Shown here: piece after piece, positions 33,434-40,948 of the stretch | How the letters are laid out: every line of letters starts with the position of its first letter | Position numbering within the stretch: position 1 is the first letter of the stretch | Assembly (NCBI RefSeq): GCF_039539525.1 | Contig: NZ_BAABDH010000003.1 | Coordinates: forward strand, 124,001 to 188,000 | Direction of reading: 5' to 3' | Source: Hymenobacter algoricola | GTDB taxonomy: Bacteria > Bacteroidota > Bacteroidia > Cytophagales > Hymenobacteraceae | Length of the DNA stretch: 64,000 nucleotides | Translations under genes and position numbers: made by a program | Notes under the pieces: generated by a model | The model's input: only the letters and a program-made list of their open reading frames with translations | Database searches by the model: none | Told to the model about the DNA's origin: nothing

Positions 33434-34288
33434 ATGAAATACCTGCTGCTGTTGCTGGCGGTGCTGGCGGTGCTGGCTGCCCCGGCCGCCCGCGCCCAGA
33501 CCAAGCCCGCCGAGCTGCTCCTGCTGGGCACCTTCCACTTCCACAATCCCGGCCTGGACCTGGTCAAAACCAAGTCCTTCGATATCCTGGGGCCCAAAGC
33601 TCAGGCCGAGCTGGAAACCATGACCGACAAAATCAGCCGGTTTCACCCCACCAAGATCTTTGTGGAGGCGCCATGGGACAAGCAGACCGAGCTGGACACC
33701 CTGTACCGGCACTACCTGCGCGGGGATTACGAGGCCTACATCCAGGGCCGGTTTCCGGAGCAGCGGCGGGCCTTCTACCGTAAGAATGAGATTATGCAGC
33801 TGGCCTTCCGGGCGGGCAAAAAGGCCGGCGTGCCCCGCATCTACGGGCTCGACTACACCAAGACGGCATTTCCCTACGACAGTGTGATAAAGGCCATGCA
33901 GGCCGCCCACCAGCAAGGGCTGATTCAGGCAATCGAGGCCACCTTCAAAGCTGTGGAGGCCGACCAGAACCGGAAAATTGCCACCTTCTCGCTCACCCAG
34001 CTGCTGCTCGACTTCAACACGCCCCAGAGCCTGACGGCCAACAAGCGCGTGTATATCGACAAGCTGAACCGGGCCGGGGCCGTGGGCGACTTCGCCGGGC
34101 CCTACCTCGTGTCGGAGTGGTACCGCCGTAACCTGTACATGTTTTCCATTGTGCAGAAAACCATGACGCCCGCCGACGGCAAAGCCGTGGTGCTGGTAGG
34201 CGCCGGCCACGCGGCCATGATGCGGGAGTTTGCCGAACTGGACCCGCGCTTTCGCCTGCGGGAACTGAAGGACGTGCTGGGCAAGTAG
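33434..34288 (+). CDS. DUF5694 (TraB/ChaN-like) secreted protein
   Basis: The 284-residue protein has a signal peptide (MKYLLLLLAVLAVLAAPAARA) followed by ELLLLGTFHFHNPGLD, the typical entry of DUF5694, then IFVEAPWDKQTELD and, at the C-terminal end, VVLVGAGHAAMMREFAE. The paired GTFHFHN and GAGHA motifs resemble the GxxH / GxxH signatures of the TraB/GumN/ChaN superfamily, suggesting a metal-dependent hydrolase-like site. Function unknown. It is divergent from the M23 peptidase gene across a 181-bp gap without clear elements. Confidence 0.85.
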   Translation: MKYLLLLLAVLAVLAAPAARAQTKPAELLLLGTFHFHNPGLDLVKTKSFDILGPKAQAELETMTDKISRFHPTKIFVEAPWDKQTELDTLYRHYLRGDYEAYIQGRFPEQRRAFYRKNEIMQLAFRAGKKAGVPRIYGLDYTKTAFPYDSVIKAMQAAHQQGLIQAIEATFKAVEADQNRKIATFSLTQLLLDFNTPQSLTANKRVYIDKLNRAGAVGDFAGPYLVSEWYRRNLYMFSIVQKTMTPADGKAVVLVGAGHAAMMREFAELDPRFRLRELKDVLGK

Positions 34289-34354
34289 GCCCGGCGGCTC
34301 CGCGCCCGGGGCGGAGAAGCCCAACGACCAGACCAGCGCCCCACGGGCCCGAAC

Positions 34355-34394
34355 GCACCACGGCCACTGCCTGTCCGGGCAGTGGCCGTGGTGC
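34355..34394. terminator. Long perfect hairpin between DUF5694 and the small basic protein gene
   Basis: A 17-bp perfect inverted repeat beginning GCACCACGGCCACTGCC with a 6-base loop lies between the two convergent genes. It lacks a T tract but probably stops both transcripts. Confidence 0.6.
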
Positions 34395-34415
34395 GTGGAA
34401 GTGGCAAGCAGCCGG

Positions 34416-34676
34416 CTAGCTGCTGGCTTCCATGGCGGTCAGGTGCTCTTGGGCGCTGGCGGCGTCAGTGGCTGGCACGGCGGCCGAGATGCTCTGGGTC
34501 CGCTTGGCCAGGTAGCTCAGGCCCAGGGCCACCAGGGCCGTGCCGCCCACTACTTTCTGGGTGGTGCTCAGCCGGCTCAGGGTGCCGCCTTTGCCCAGCT
34601 TGCGCAAGGACTTGGCGGCCCGGCCGAGCAGACCTTTCTTACCGGCTTTGGCTTTGTTGTTTTTCGTCTTTTTCAT
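34416..34676 (-). CDS. Small basic membrane-associated protein (paralogue A)
   Basis: The 86-residue protein has a Lys-rich N-terminus (MKKTKNNKAKAGKKG), a helix RAAKSLRKLGKGG, then LSTTQKVVGGTALVALGLSYL, a short hydrophobic segment that could span or insert in the membrane, and an Ala/Thr-rich tail. It shares the LSTxQK-[LV]-VGGTAL block with the neighbouring gene at 34722-35129, so the two arose by duplication. No family name is known to me. The start ATG is at 34676. Confidence 0.65.
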   Translation of the reverse strand: MKKTKNNKAKAGKKGLLGRAAKSLRKLGKGGTLSRLSTTQKVVGGTALVALGLSYLAKRTQSISAAVPATDAASAQEHLTAMEASS

Positions 34677-34721
34677 GGCAGGGGGGCAGTAAAGTGAAAA
34701 GGCAGATATCAGTGGGGGCCG

Positions 34722-35129
34722 CTACGCGTCCTCGTCGGGGCGGGCAGACGGCGGGCGGGAAGCGTTGCGGGCTTTGCCGGGCTTGAGGCCGGCTTTGGCA
34801 TGTTTGTGACCCTTGTTGGACGCGGGCCGGGCCGGAGCGGTTTCCCCCGCCTCATCGTCGTTGGGCTCCACTACCTGGGCGGTGGCAACCTGGGGCAGCC
34901 GGAAGCTGAAGCCCGAGCCGGCAGCATCCTGCTTGAGCTTGTTGAGGTAGAGCAGGCCGGCGGCCAGCAGGGCCGTACCGCCCACCAGCTTCTGCCCGGT
35001 GCTGAGCTTGGCTATTTCCCTGGTCACTTTCCGAAACTGCCGCACCGACTGGGCCGCGATGCTGAACAGGTCGTCGGCCACGTCGTCGGCAGGCTTGGAG
35101 CGCTTCTTTTTATGCTTGTTCTTGGCCAT
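34722..35129 (-). CDS. Small basic membrane-associated protein (paralogue B)
   Basis: The 135-residue protein begins MAKNKHKKKRSKPADD, has a helix SVRQFRKVTREIAK, the shared block LSTGQKLVGGTALLAAGLLYL, then an acidic segment (EPNDDEAGE) and a Lys/His/Arg-rich tail (NKGHKHAKAGLKPGKAR). It lies 45 bp upstream of paralogue A on the same strand. The charged ends around one hydrophobic segment suggest a membrane anchor binding nucleic acid or polyanions, which is inference. Confidence 0.65.
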   Translation of the reverse strand: MAKNKHKKKRSKPADDVADDLFSIAAQSVRQFRKVTREIAKLSTGQKLVGGTALLAAGLLYLNKLKQDAAGSGFSFRLPQVATAQVVEPNDDEAGETAPARPASNKGHKHAKAGLKPGKARNASRPPSARPDEDA

Positions 35130-35271
35130 GGCGTAATGCAGAATAGCGGGCGGGAGGAGGACCGATGCCGGGGTAGGGCGCGAAAGAAGGTATTCGCAAG
35201 CGGCGCCCGAAAGGTTACCATCCGGCGGGCAATACCCGGCGGTTGATACCCGGCCCGGCCCCTACCCCCGC

Positions 35272-35859
35272 TCACTCCCGGTCGAAGTTGGCCCGCTTGC
35301 CCAGGGCGGCCAGCCGCACGGTTTCGGCCACGCGGCGGGCGCGGGTTTCGGGCTGCCGGGCGCCCAGCACCCAGGTCAGAATCATTTTGCGGGCCGAGAG
35401 CGAGAAGGCCGCAAAGCACCGGTCGGCCCCGGGCTCGGCGGCCAGGGCCGCGGCCAGGTCGGGCGGGACGGCGCCGGCTTCGGCCGCGTCGAGGCTTTCC
35501 CAGGAGCCGTTTTGCTTGGCCGCTTCGATGGCGGCCCGGCCGGCGGGCAGCAGCCGGCCGGCGGCGTCGAGGCGCGCCAACCGCTCCTTGTTGACGCGGC
35601 TCCACCCGCTGCGGGGCTGGCGCGGGGTAAACAGCAGCTGGCTCCGCTCGTCGTCCAGGCGGCGGGGCCAGGAGTCGATCCAGCCGAAGCACAGGGCCTC
35701 TTCCACCGCCTCGGCATAGCGCACGCTGGGCTGGGCGGCGGCCTTTTTGCAGTAGACCAGCCACACTCCGGGGCTGCCGGCGTGGTGGTCGATGAGCCAC
35801 TGCCGCCACTCGGCACGGCTGGCGGGCTGGGTCTGGACGTAGGTATCGGGGCGGGCCAT
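35272..35859 (-). CDS. YdeI/OmdA-like family protein
   Basis: The 195-residue protein has the family opening (SRAEWRQWLIDHHAGSPGVWL), the conserved EAVEEALCFGWIDS stretch near residue 50, and KERLARLDAAGRLLPAGRAAIEAAKQNGSWESLD toward the C-terminus (given by its first and last blocks). The YdeI/OmpD-associated family is cytoplasmic and of uncertain function; Bacillus YdeI is linked to antimicrobial peptide resistance. Start ATG 35859 precedes the first conserved residues; the frame continues to 35889. Confidence 0.85.
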   Translation of the reverse strand: MARPDTYVQTQPASRAEWRQWLIDHHAGSPGVWLVYCKKAAAQPSVRYAEAVEEALCFGWIDSWPRRLDDERSQLLFTPRQPRSGWSRVNKERLARLDAAGRLLPAGRAAIEAAKQNGSWESLDAAEAGAVPPDLAAALAAEPGADRCFAAFSLSARKMILTWVLGARQPETRARRVAETVRLAALGKRANFDRE

Positions 35860-35929
35860 AGGATGAAGATAGCGGGTCGGCGCCGGCAAACCCGTACTTT
35901 ACGCCCTGCTGCTTTCCTTATCCCGCTAT

Positions 35930-37594
35930 ATGCTTTCCGTATCTATCAAGGCGGTGCTGCTGGCCGGCCTGCTGCTGCTGCTGACGGGCGCCGCCCAGGC
36001 CCAGGCCCCGCCTGCCGACGCCGCGCTGAGCTCGTTCTACGACCAGCTCAACGCCTACCGCACCGCCCGCTACCAGCCCCTGCCCGACCTGGAAGCCCTG
36101 AGCCTGCCCTCCTCCTTCTCGGGTGCCGACCTGCGGGCCCTGAACCTGCAAAGCCGCCACATCGTGCGCGTGGATCTGGTCTACACCGCCTTTCGCCTGA
36201 ACCCAACGTTTAACCAGCGCCAGCTCAACCTGAGCCGCATCCGCAACCTGGCCGCGGGCGTGCCGGGGCTGCTCCAGGATGAGTCGGTGACCTGGACGCT
36301 GGTCGAGCAGACCGGCTGCGGCAGCCCGGCCGAGTGCCAGCCGTTTTTCCACGGCTTCGTGGTGTACGTGGCCCGGCACGCCACGGCCGCCGCCAGCCGC
36401 GCCGACCTCGACAGCCTGACCCGCAAGCTGCGCCTGCTGGACAGGAAGCTCCCCAAAAAGAAGAAAGGCCAGGGCAAGAGAGTGGCCTGCAACCTGCCCA
36501 TGAGCCGGTTTACCGTTCGCCAGATGGCCCACCACCTGCGCCAGGCCTACACCTGTGCCGAGCGCACCCCGCAGATTGTGAAGTTTCAGCTTACGGTGGA
36601 TGAGCACGGCAAAACCCGGCGGGTGCAGGTGCAGCCCCCCCGCACGCCCCTGTGCGCGGAGGCGCTGGAGGAGGCCATCCGCCGGAGCGTGGTATTTGCC
36701 TCGGGCTTCCCCATTAACCGCCGGCAGTTTGGCTTTACCGTGAAGGGGGCCGTGCGCCTGCCGGTACGGGGGTGGCGGCCGTTGGCCGGGCCCGACCTGG
36801 CCATCACCAGCTTCGCCCTGCCCGACTCGGCCGCCCGGCTCTACCGGGTGTTTCTGAGAAAGCGCAACCGCCAGCACAAAAACGACTATTGCGAGGCCCG
36901 CATCACCCGGACCGGAGAGCTGCTGGCCGCCGCCGACACCACCGGCGACGAATTGCCGCTGCCCGCTGACGCCAACGTGGTGAGCCGGGTGATGCAGCGC
37001 CACCCCGAGTGGCCCAAGGAAGTGGTGGTGACCGACGTGACGGGCAGCATGTTCCCCTACACCTACGACCTGCTGGCCTGGCTGCAGCTCAGCGCCCTCG
37101 ACGAGCAGAAAACCTTCGTCTTCTTCAACGACGGCAACGACGCGCCCGACAAGGACAAGCGGGTGGGCAAAACCGGCGGCCTCTACCACGTGAAGACCGA
37201 CAGCTATGAGCCCATCAAAAACAAGCTCATCGAGGCCATGAAGGGCGGCGGGGGCGGCGACGCGCCCGAAAACGACGCCGAGGCCCTGCTCTACGCCCAC
37301 CGCCTCACCTCCGACTCCACCGACGTGATCCTGATTGCCGACAACTACACCTTCCCCCGCGACGCGAAGCTGCTCAAAAACACCACGGCCCACGTGCGCA
37401 TCATCCTCTGCGGGGTGCGCGACTACATCAACCCCCGCTACCTGGCCCTGGCCCGGCAGCACGGCTTCACCCTGCACACCATCGAGGGCGACATCAAGGA
37501 CCTGAGCAAGCTGGTCGAGGGCCAGATCATCACCATCCAGGGCCAGCAGTACGAGGTGACCAAAGACGGGTTTAAGCTGGTGCAGAAGACGTAG
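35930..37594 (+). CDS. Secreted von Willebrand factor A-like protein
   Basis: The 554-residue protein has a signal peptide (IKAVLLAGLLLLLTGAAQAQA). Residues about 170-265 contain a domain with 'FQLTVDEHGKTRRVQVQ' resembling TonB-C-like or energy-transducer folds. Residues about 365-530 look like a VWA domain: VVVTDVTGSMFPYTYD supplies a MIDAS-like DxTxS, and VILIADNYTFPRDA is the later metal-site strand. The classical DxSxS is varied to D-V-T-G-S. The C-terminal part (KLVEGQIITIQGQQYEVTK) is short. Role in adhesion or sensing is possible but unproved. No gene partner lies within 100 bp. Confidence 0.7.
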   Translation: MLSVSIKAVLLAGLLLLLTGAAQAQAPPADAALSSFYDQLNAYRTARYQPLPDLEALSLPSSFSGADLRALNLQSRHIVRVDLVYTAFRLNPTFNQRQLNLSRIRNLAAGVPGLLQDESVTWTLVEQTGCGSPAECQPFFHGFVVYVARHATAAASRADLDSLTRKLRLLDRKLPKKKKGQGKRVACNLPMSRFTVRQMAHHLRQAYTCAERTPQIVKFQLTVDEHGKTRRVQVQPPRTPLCAEALEEAIRRSVVFASGFPINRRQFGFTVKGAVRLPVRGWRPLAGPDLAITSFALPDSAARLYRVFLRKRNRQHKNDYCEARITRTGELLAAADTTGDELPLPADANVVSRVMQRHPEWPKEVVVTDVTGSMFPYTYDLLAWLQLSALDEQKTFVFFNDGNDAPDKDKRVGKTGGLYHVKTDSYEPIKNKLIEAMKGGGGGDAPENDAEALLYAHRLTSDSTDVILIADNYTFPRDAKLLKNTTAHVRIILCGVRDYINPRYLALARQHGFTLHTIEGDIKDLSKLVEGQIITIQGQQYEVTKDGFKLVQKT

Positions 37595-37660
37595 CGGCCG
37601 CCCGGCCGCCGCCCCGCCCAAAACCGGATACCCTAGCCGGGGCGGCTACCCGGCCCAAGG

Positions 37661-37789
37661 CTGTACCAGTGATTTCAGCAAACCAAAAACGCTCCTACAG
37701 GAGTTGTATGAGTGTTTTCAAAAACACATAACTGCTCATACAAGACTTGTATCGGTGATTTGAATATTCTATACTTAGTCATACAAACT
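37661..37789. repeat. Three tandem 43-bp imperfect repeats upstream of the HTH gene
   Basis: Units at 37661-37703, 37704-37746 and 37747-37789 are each exactly 43 bp. By hand count units 1/2 agree at 29 of 43 positions and units 2/3 at 27. Each unit starts TTGTAT-like and ends ATACAA-like, so each has inverted ends, and at the 2/3 junction they form the perfect site ATACAA-GAC-TTGTAT (37738-37752). The array ends 9 bp before the ATG of an HTH regulator. Confidence 0.85.
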
Positions 37790-37798
37790 CCCCGGCCC

Positions 37799-38344
37799 AT
37801 GCTTCCTCCCCCGGCTGATTCTCTGAACGTGCTGGCGCGCATCCGGCGCTGGTTTGGCCTGCGGCAAGACGAGCTAGCCGAATACCTGGGTATCAGCCCG
37901 GTGCTGGTGCATAGCGTCGAAACCGGCCGCCGCCCCCTGAGCCAGGCCGTGGGAGAGGCCATGCTGCCCCTGGCCCGGCAGCTGCCCGAGCCCATTGCCC
38001 TGCTCGATGCGCCCCTGCCCACCACCCTACCCCCGAACGCCCCGGCCCCCGATGCGGGAGAGTTGAGCTTCCGCCGCCGCGTGTGCCTGCAGCGCGCCGC
38101 CCGCCTGCGCGCCCAGGCCGGCAAGCTGGCGCACCGGGCCCACCACGCCCACCGCTGGCAGCAGGCCCTGCCCGCCCTGCTGCCCCCACCCACGGCCCCC
38201 GCCGCCGAGCACGCCGCCTGGCTGACCCGCTGGCTGCACCGCCGCGCCCGCCCGCTGTCGGCCACCGATGTCACGCGCTGGCACCGGCTGCTGGCCCAGG
38301 CCCGCGCCTGTGAGGCCGAAGCCGCCGCCCTGGCGGGCCAGTAG
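37799..38344 (+). CDS. Helix-turn-helix (XRE-type) transcriptional regulator
   Basis: The 181-residue protein has an N-terminal HTH domain (IRRWFGLRQDELAEYLGISPVLVHSVETGRRPLS) of XRE/Cro type, given here by its ends, and a C-terminal Arg/Ala/His-rich helical region (LQRAARLRAQAGKLAHRAHHAHRW). The latter might be a coiled coil or oligomerisation domain. The start ATG 37799 was chosen because the HTH follows it directly; the frame opens at 37712 but would run through the repeat array. The array upstream is the obvious candidate operator for autoregulation. Confidence 0.82.
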   Translation: MLPPPADSLNVLARIRRWFGLRQDELAEYLGISPVLVHSVETGRRPLSQAVGEAMLPLARQLPEPIALLDAPLPTTLPPNAPAPDAGELSFRRRVCLQRAARLRAQAGKLAHRAHHAHRWQQALPALLPPPTAPAAEHAAWLTRWLHRRARPLSATDVTRWHRLLAQARACEAEAAALAGQ

Positions 38345-38495
38345 CGAGTGCCAGTGGGAAAAGCGGGCCGCCAACGGCGCTTGTCAGCAGCCCGGGCTCG
38401 CCTTTGGTCATGTCACAAAAAAAGCCTCAATGGCCTTTACCCAAGCCGTCGGCCTTCCTATGTTCGGGTATCTCTAACCTTAACCATTTTTACCA

Positions 38496-38915
38496 ATGCC
38501 ACTAGATTACACCACCCTCACCACCCGCGCCGAGTGCGACGCGGCCACCGTCGAAGTCGACTTCGAGCTGCTCTCCTACACGGTGCGCGATGCCAACATC
38601 GACCTGTCGGAGGAGCGCGCCGACCGTTCCCAGGCCAGCATTGCCGCCCAGCTGAGCGTGCTGGACACCCGCATTGCCACGGCCGAGGCCATCCTGGGCC
38701 TCACCACCATCGACGCCGAAACCCGCGAGCAGAAAACGCTGGAGCGCGACACGGCGCTGGCCCAGCGCAAGAAGCTGCTGAAGCGCGCCAAGCAGACCAC
38801 CAGCGTCACCCACTTCCTGGCTGACGTGGGCGTGGAGCAGATTGCCAGGCAGGTCGAGGTGCTCACCGCCGTGAAAGCCGGCATCGCCCAGCACCGCACC
38901 ACGCTGCCGGCGTAG
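38496..38915 (+). CDS. Hypothetical helical protein
   Basis: The 139-residue protein is almost wholly predicted helix: DLSEERADRSQASIAAQLSVLDTRIATAEAILG and ERDTALAQRKKLLKRAKQTT have heptad spacing of hydrophobic residues typical of coiled coils (given by fragments). There is no signal peptide or membrane segment, and I recognise no family. It stands alone with a terminator after it. A 150-bp gap upstream has no clear element. Confidence 0.7.
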   Translation: MPLDYTTLTTRAECDAATVEVDFELLSYTVRDANIDLSEERADRSQASIAAQLSVLDTRIATAEAILGLTTIDAETREQKTLERDTALAQRKKLLKRAKQTTSVTHFLADVGVEQIARQVEVLTAVKAGIAQHRTTLPA

Positions 38916-38934
38916 GGAGGTGCTGAGTAGCTCT

Positions 38935-38967
38935 AAGCCGCCCGTTGCGGATGCAGCGGGCGGCTTT
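38935..38967 (+). terminator. Terminator after the helical protein gene
   Basis: AAGCCGCCCG pairs with CGGGCGGCTT across a 12-base loop and is followed by a T run. Confidence 0.8.
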
Positions 38968-39150
38968 TTGGTGGAATGCTGCCCACGGACTCCGCCGCCA
39001 CCCGGCCGGCGGCGGCGGCACAGACTACCGGGTTTGCTTTTTACTTCCGGGGCCAGCTTGCAAAATGATTTCCGGTTATGCCGAATACCAGACCTTTTTG
39101 AATACTTTTAGCTTCCTCAACTCATTTCCCACTCTTCTCCCGAATTCCCC

Positions 39151-39609
39151 ATGATCAAGCGTCTTCTCAGCTTCCTTCTGTTGGTTGGCTTACTGCTGAC
39201 CGCCACCACCACTATCCAGGCCGCGCCCAACCCCGATGCCGTCATCGGCGTCTGGAAAAACGGGGAAGGCACCGGCATGGTCCAGATTTATAAGAAGGGC
39301 AACAAGTACTACGGCCGCATTGTGTGGCTCAAGGTGGCCAACAACCCCGACGGCACGCCCCGCACCGACGTCAACAACCCTGACGAAACCAAGCGCAAAA
39401 ACAAGCTGAAAGGCCTGGAAAACATGCGCGAGTTCACCCAGACCGAGGAGAACAAGTGGGAGAACGGCAAAATCTACGACCCCAAGAACGGCAGCGACTA
39501 CAGCTGCGAAATGACCATGACCGACCCGAACACCCTGGAGGTGCGGGGCTTTATCGGCGTGTCCCTGTTCGGCCGTACCGACGTGTGGAAGCGGCAGGTG
39601 AAGAAGTAG
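39151..39609 (+). CDS. DUF2147 family protein
   Basis: The 152-residue protein has a signal peptide (MIKRLLSFLLLVGLLLTATTTIQA) and the DUF2147 core: VIGVWKNGEGTGMVQIYKKGNKYYGRIVWL, KGLENMREFTQTEENKWENGKIYDPKNGSDYSC and the C-terminal FIGVSLFGRTDVWKR (each block cited in part). This is a small lipocalin-like beta barrel in the periplasm. The single Cys is in DYSCEM. Function unknown; some members relate to lipid or small-molecule binding. A terminator hairpin follows 15 bp after the stop. Confidence 0.92.
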   Translation: MIKRLLSFLLLVGLLLTATTTIQAAPNPDAVIGVWKNGEGTGMVQIYKKGNKYYGRIVWLKVANNPDGTPRTDVNNPDETKRKNKLKGLENMREFTQTEENKWENGKIYDPKNGSDYSCEMTMTDPNTLEVRGFIGVSLFGRTDVWKRQVKK

Positions 39610-39624
39610 TAGCCCTGCCCTTCT

Positions 39625-39674
39625 GACCGGCCCCGGCGGCTCCGCTCCGGCGGGCCGCCGGGGCCGGTCTTTTT
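39625..39674 (+). terminator. Terminator after the DUF2147 gene
   Basis: A 15-bp perfect stem starting GACCGGCCCCGGCGG, a 15-base loop and TTTTT. Confidence 0.88.
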
Positions 39675-39701
39675 GTTTATTTTCCACTTCTTTCCTGCTG
39701 C

Positions 39702-40772
39702 ATGAATCAACGCTACCTTTCGCTCCTGGCCCTGCTGCTGGCCACGGCTCCCGCCCTGGCCCAGGTTACGGACACCACCACGACGGCCCCGCCGGCCCTG
39801 GAAAACTTCGACGAGTTTGGCGACGTCAGCGCCGGCGGCGGCACCTACAACACCCAGAAGGTGCTGTATATCTCGCCCACCAAGCTTATTTCGGTGGGCT
39901 ACGAGGCCCAGCTGCCCTACACGCTGACCTCGACGGGCCAGCACACGCTTATCAACAACGGCGAGCCTTCGGTGGCCGAGACCAAGATCAACTCGGCCCG
40001 CGGCCTGCGGCTGGCGTTCAACGCGCCGGTGATTTCGCGCAACAACCTCATCGTGAACCTGGGCCTGACGTACTGGAACACCGGCCTGGACGTGGCCAAC
40101 CCCGAACGTTCCCTGTATTTCCGGCAGCTGGAGGACGGCCTGCGCACCACCGGCTTCAACGCCACCGTGTTCAAGCCCTTCGATATCAAGCATTTTGCCC
40201 TGGTGCAGCTTAATGCCGATGCCAGCGGCAACTACCGCAAACCCGGCGACATCAGCTCCAAAAACCTGACCTACAGCGGCACGGCCATCTACGGCTGGAA
40301 ACCCAACGACAACCTGCAGTGGGGCCTGGGCCTGAGCCGCACCTACCGCGCCGGGCAGCTGCTCTACATTCCGGTGGTGCTCTACAACCGCACCTTCTCG
40401 CCTAAGTGGGGCTGCGAAGTGGTGTTTCCGGCCCGCGCCGAAATCCGGCGCAACTTCGGCACCAATGCCCTGCTGAAGCTGGGCTACGAGCTGGAAGGCA
40501 ACGCCTACTACCTCGGCAACGCCGGCCGGGGCGACGTGTACCTGCGCCGGGGTGAGCTCAAGCCCCGCGTCACCTACGAGCGGAAGCTGGCGGGCTTCGT
40601 GTGGCTGTCGGCCCAGGCCGGGCTGCGCTACAACTACCGCAACGACGCCTTCCGCGACCAGAACCCCACCGGCGAGCGGGAAAGCCTGCTCGGCTCGGAG
40701 CCCTCGCTCTACCAGAACGAGCTGACCAACCCGCTCTACTTCAACCTCAGCCTGAACCTGGTTAGCCCGTAG
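39702..40772 (+). CDS. Outer-membrane beta-barrel protein, possibly DUF6268
   Basis: The 356-residue protein has a signal peptide (MNQRYLSLLALLLATAPALAQ) and about 14-16 alternating strands, for example RGLRLAFNAPVISRNNLIVNLGLTYW, GFNATVFKPFDIKHFALVQLNADAS and LWLSAQAGLRYNYRN-like segments, ending with NPLYFNLSLNLVSP. This is typical of DUF6268 transporters or porin-like barrels, but the name is tentative. A terminator follows 30 bp after the stop. No partner gene is evident. Confidence 0.72.
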   Translation: MNQRYLSLLALLLATAPALAQVTDTTTTAPPALENFDEFGDVSAGGGTYNTQKVLYISPTKLISVGYEAQLPYTLTSTGQHTLINNGEPSVAETKINSARGLRLAFNAPVISRNNLIVNLGLTYWNTGLDVANPERSLYFRQLEDGLRTTGFNATVFKPFDIKHFALVQLNADASGNYRKPGDISSKNLTYSGTAIYGWKPNDNLQWGLGLSRTYRAGQLLYIPVVLYNRTFSPKWGCEVVFPARAEIRRNFGTNALLKLGYELEGNAYYLGNAGRGDVYLRRGELKPRVTYERKLAGFVWLSAQAGLRYNYRNDAFRDQNPTGERESLLGSEPSLYQNELTNPLYFNLSLNLVSP

Positions 40773-40802
40773 GGCGCGTCGGGTAGCACTGCGCCCCCAA
40801 TG

Positions 40803-40841
40803 AAAAGAGGCTGAAGCTCCGGGAGCTTCAGCCTCTTTTTT
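40803..40841. terminator. Terminator after the barrel gene
   Basis: AAAAGAGGCTGAAGCTCC pairs with GGAGCTTCAGCCTCTTTT; only the two central G residues stay unpaired, and a T run follows. It works on both strands. Confidence 0.9.
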
Positions 40842-40863
40842 ATTCTTGCCCAACGAAGCGGTA

Positions 40864-40929
40864 GAGATGCTTCGGCAAGCGGACGCCAGATCAAGCATGA
40901 CAATAGTGTTGCACGCGAGATGCTTCGGC
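40864..40929. repeat. Paired GAGATGCTTCGGC motifs in the lpdA 3' flank
   Basis: GAGATGCTTCGGC is present at 40864-40876 and again at 40917-40929, in a region also containing GCATGACAAT and GCATGACG. The pattern resembles short dispersed intergenic repeats of Hymenobacter genomes, by my recollection only. Confidence 0.45.
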
Positions 40930-40948
40930 TGCGCCTCTGCATGACGTT

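Noticed and set aside
32143..33783. Long plus-strand open frame opposite the M23 peptidase gene
   Set aside because: It has no coherent domain, is Gly/Val/His-rich in the pattern of antisense frames in GC-rich DNA, and overlaps two well supported genes.
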